Below the pieces are notes generated by a model. It was given only the letters and a program-made list of their open reading frames with translations. It had not been told where the DNA came from and made no database searches. A stretch of 5,877 nucleotides of DNA from Holophagales bacterium. Lineage in GTDB: Bacteria > Acidobacteriota > Holophagae > Holophagales > Holophagaceae. The stretch lies in the NCBI GenBank assembly GCA_031281385.1, contig JAITFL010000132.1, forward strand, positions 1 to 5,877, in the 5' to 3' direction. Shown in pieces: positions 5,733 to 5,877 of this stretch (positions are counted from its first letter, which is position 1; each line of letters starts with the position of its first letter). The position numbers and the translations under genes are program-made.

Positions 5733-5877
5733 TCGCTAATTCCAATTCTAAATAGAATCACTACTGATTCTATTTAGAATTGGAATGCGCGACAGGATGT
5801 CGCGCCCGAAATGTGTAGCATTTCGTGAGGCAGAACGAAGCTGAAATACACAGCCAGCCGAAAAACGTGGAAAAGCC
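5733..5877 (-). repeat. hairpin-rich dispersed element, right copy (runs to the window edge)
   Basis: Read on the minus strand it begins, at the window edge, with the 27-base box (5877-5851) that matches 1446-1472 at 26 of 27 bases. A partly related stretch, three perfect hairpins and a terminal TTAGCGA (5739-5733) follow. The hairpins are 5739-5760/5765-5786 (22 pairs, CTAC loop), 5787-5794/5798-5805 (8 pairs, GGA loop) and 5807-5813/5819-5825 (7 pairs). The first two abut without a spare base, and the third starts one base later. The element may continue past the window. It is oppositely oriented to the left copy. Confidence 0.65.
5739..5786. other. perfect 22-pair palindrome with a four-base loop
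   Basis: The left arm starts ATTCCAATTC and ends AGAATCA; the right arm (5765-5786) is its exact complement. The AT-rich arms and minimal loop give a structure that could extrude as a cruciform. No coding role is visible. Its place and final TTAGCGA match the 19-base palindrome of the left copy, although the arm sequences are unrelated. Confidence 0.85.

Larger units (their letters stand above)
5335..5877. other. 543-base region without a gene upstream of the ABC operon
   Basis: No frame on either strand carries a convincing protein. From left to right the region holds the adaptor leader, a minus-strand intrinsic terminator (5419-5451), an unremarkable stretch (5452-5547), a G-rich heptamer repeat (5548-5582), two short perfect hairpins (5591-5605 and 5632-5651), and the right copy of the hairpin-rich element (5733-5877). 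No clear sigma-70 promoter for the operon could be chosen; several AT-rich hexamers exist on the minus strand, but none has both boxes at good spacing. Confidence 0.6.

Noticed and set aside
1446..5877. Interpretation of the hairpin elements as integron attC sites or a complete insertion sequence
   Set aside because: No properly paired core sites of the attC type were found, no integrase or transposase is encoded, and the right copy is cut by the window edge so element ends are unknown.

Overview
The window comes from a Gram-negative (diderm) bacterium. It encodes outer-membrane beta-barrel proteins, proteins with Sec signal peptides, and an inner-membrane/periplasmic ABC export system. Base composition is moderate, a little over half G+C by eye. 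The host taxon cannot be fixed from these genes.

Left part (1-1371, plus strand). The window opens inside the last codons of a beta-barrel protein. A complete small outer-membrane beta-barrel gene follows 30 bases later (87-707), then a signal-peptide-bearing secreted protein of unknown function (832-1371). Two strong stem-loops lie between the last two genes. The second looks like an intrinsic terminator and sits almost against the ribosome binding site of the downstream gene.

Middle and right part (1566-5334, minus strand). Three closely packed genes form one operon, transcribed right to left. The order is a MacA/HlyD-type periplasmic adaptor, then two MacB/FtsX-type permease subunits. Gaps are 15 and 4 bases. 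Both permeases lack an ATP-binding domain, and no ATPase gene is present in the window, so the energising subunit must be supplied from elsewhere. The two permeases most likely form a LolC/LolE-like heterodimer joined to the adaptor. The substrate is unknown.

Non-coding parts. The convergent gap (1372-1565) and the 543 bases upstream of the operon (5335-5877) hold the most unusual sequence. They carry inverted copies of a hairpin-rich element, with a 27-base box matching at 26 of 27 positions, followed by a long palindrome that ends in TTAGCGA. The two copies flank the whole ABC operon. The upstream region also contains a minus-strand intrinsic terminator ahead of the operon, a heptamer tandem repeat with G-quadruplex potential, and a dense series of perfect stem-loops. 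No RNA gene, CRISPR array, transposase or integrase was seen.
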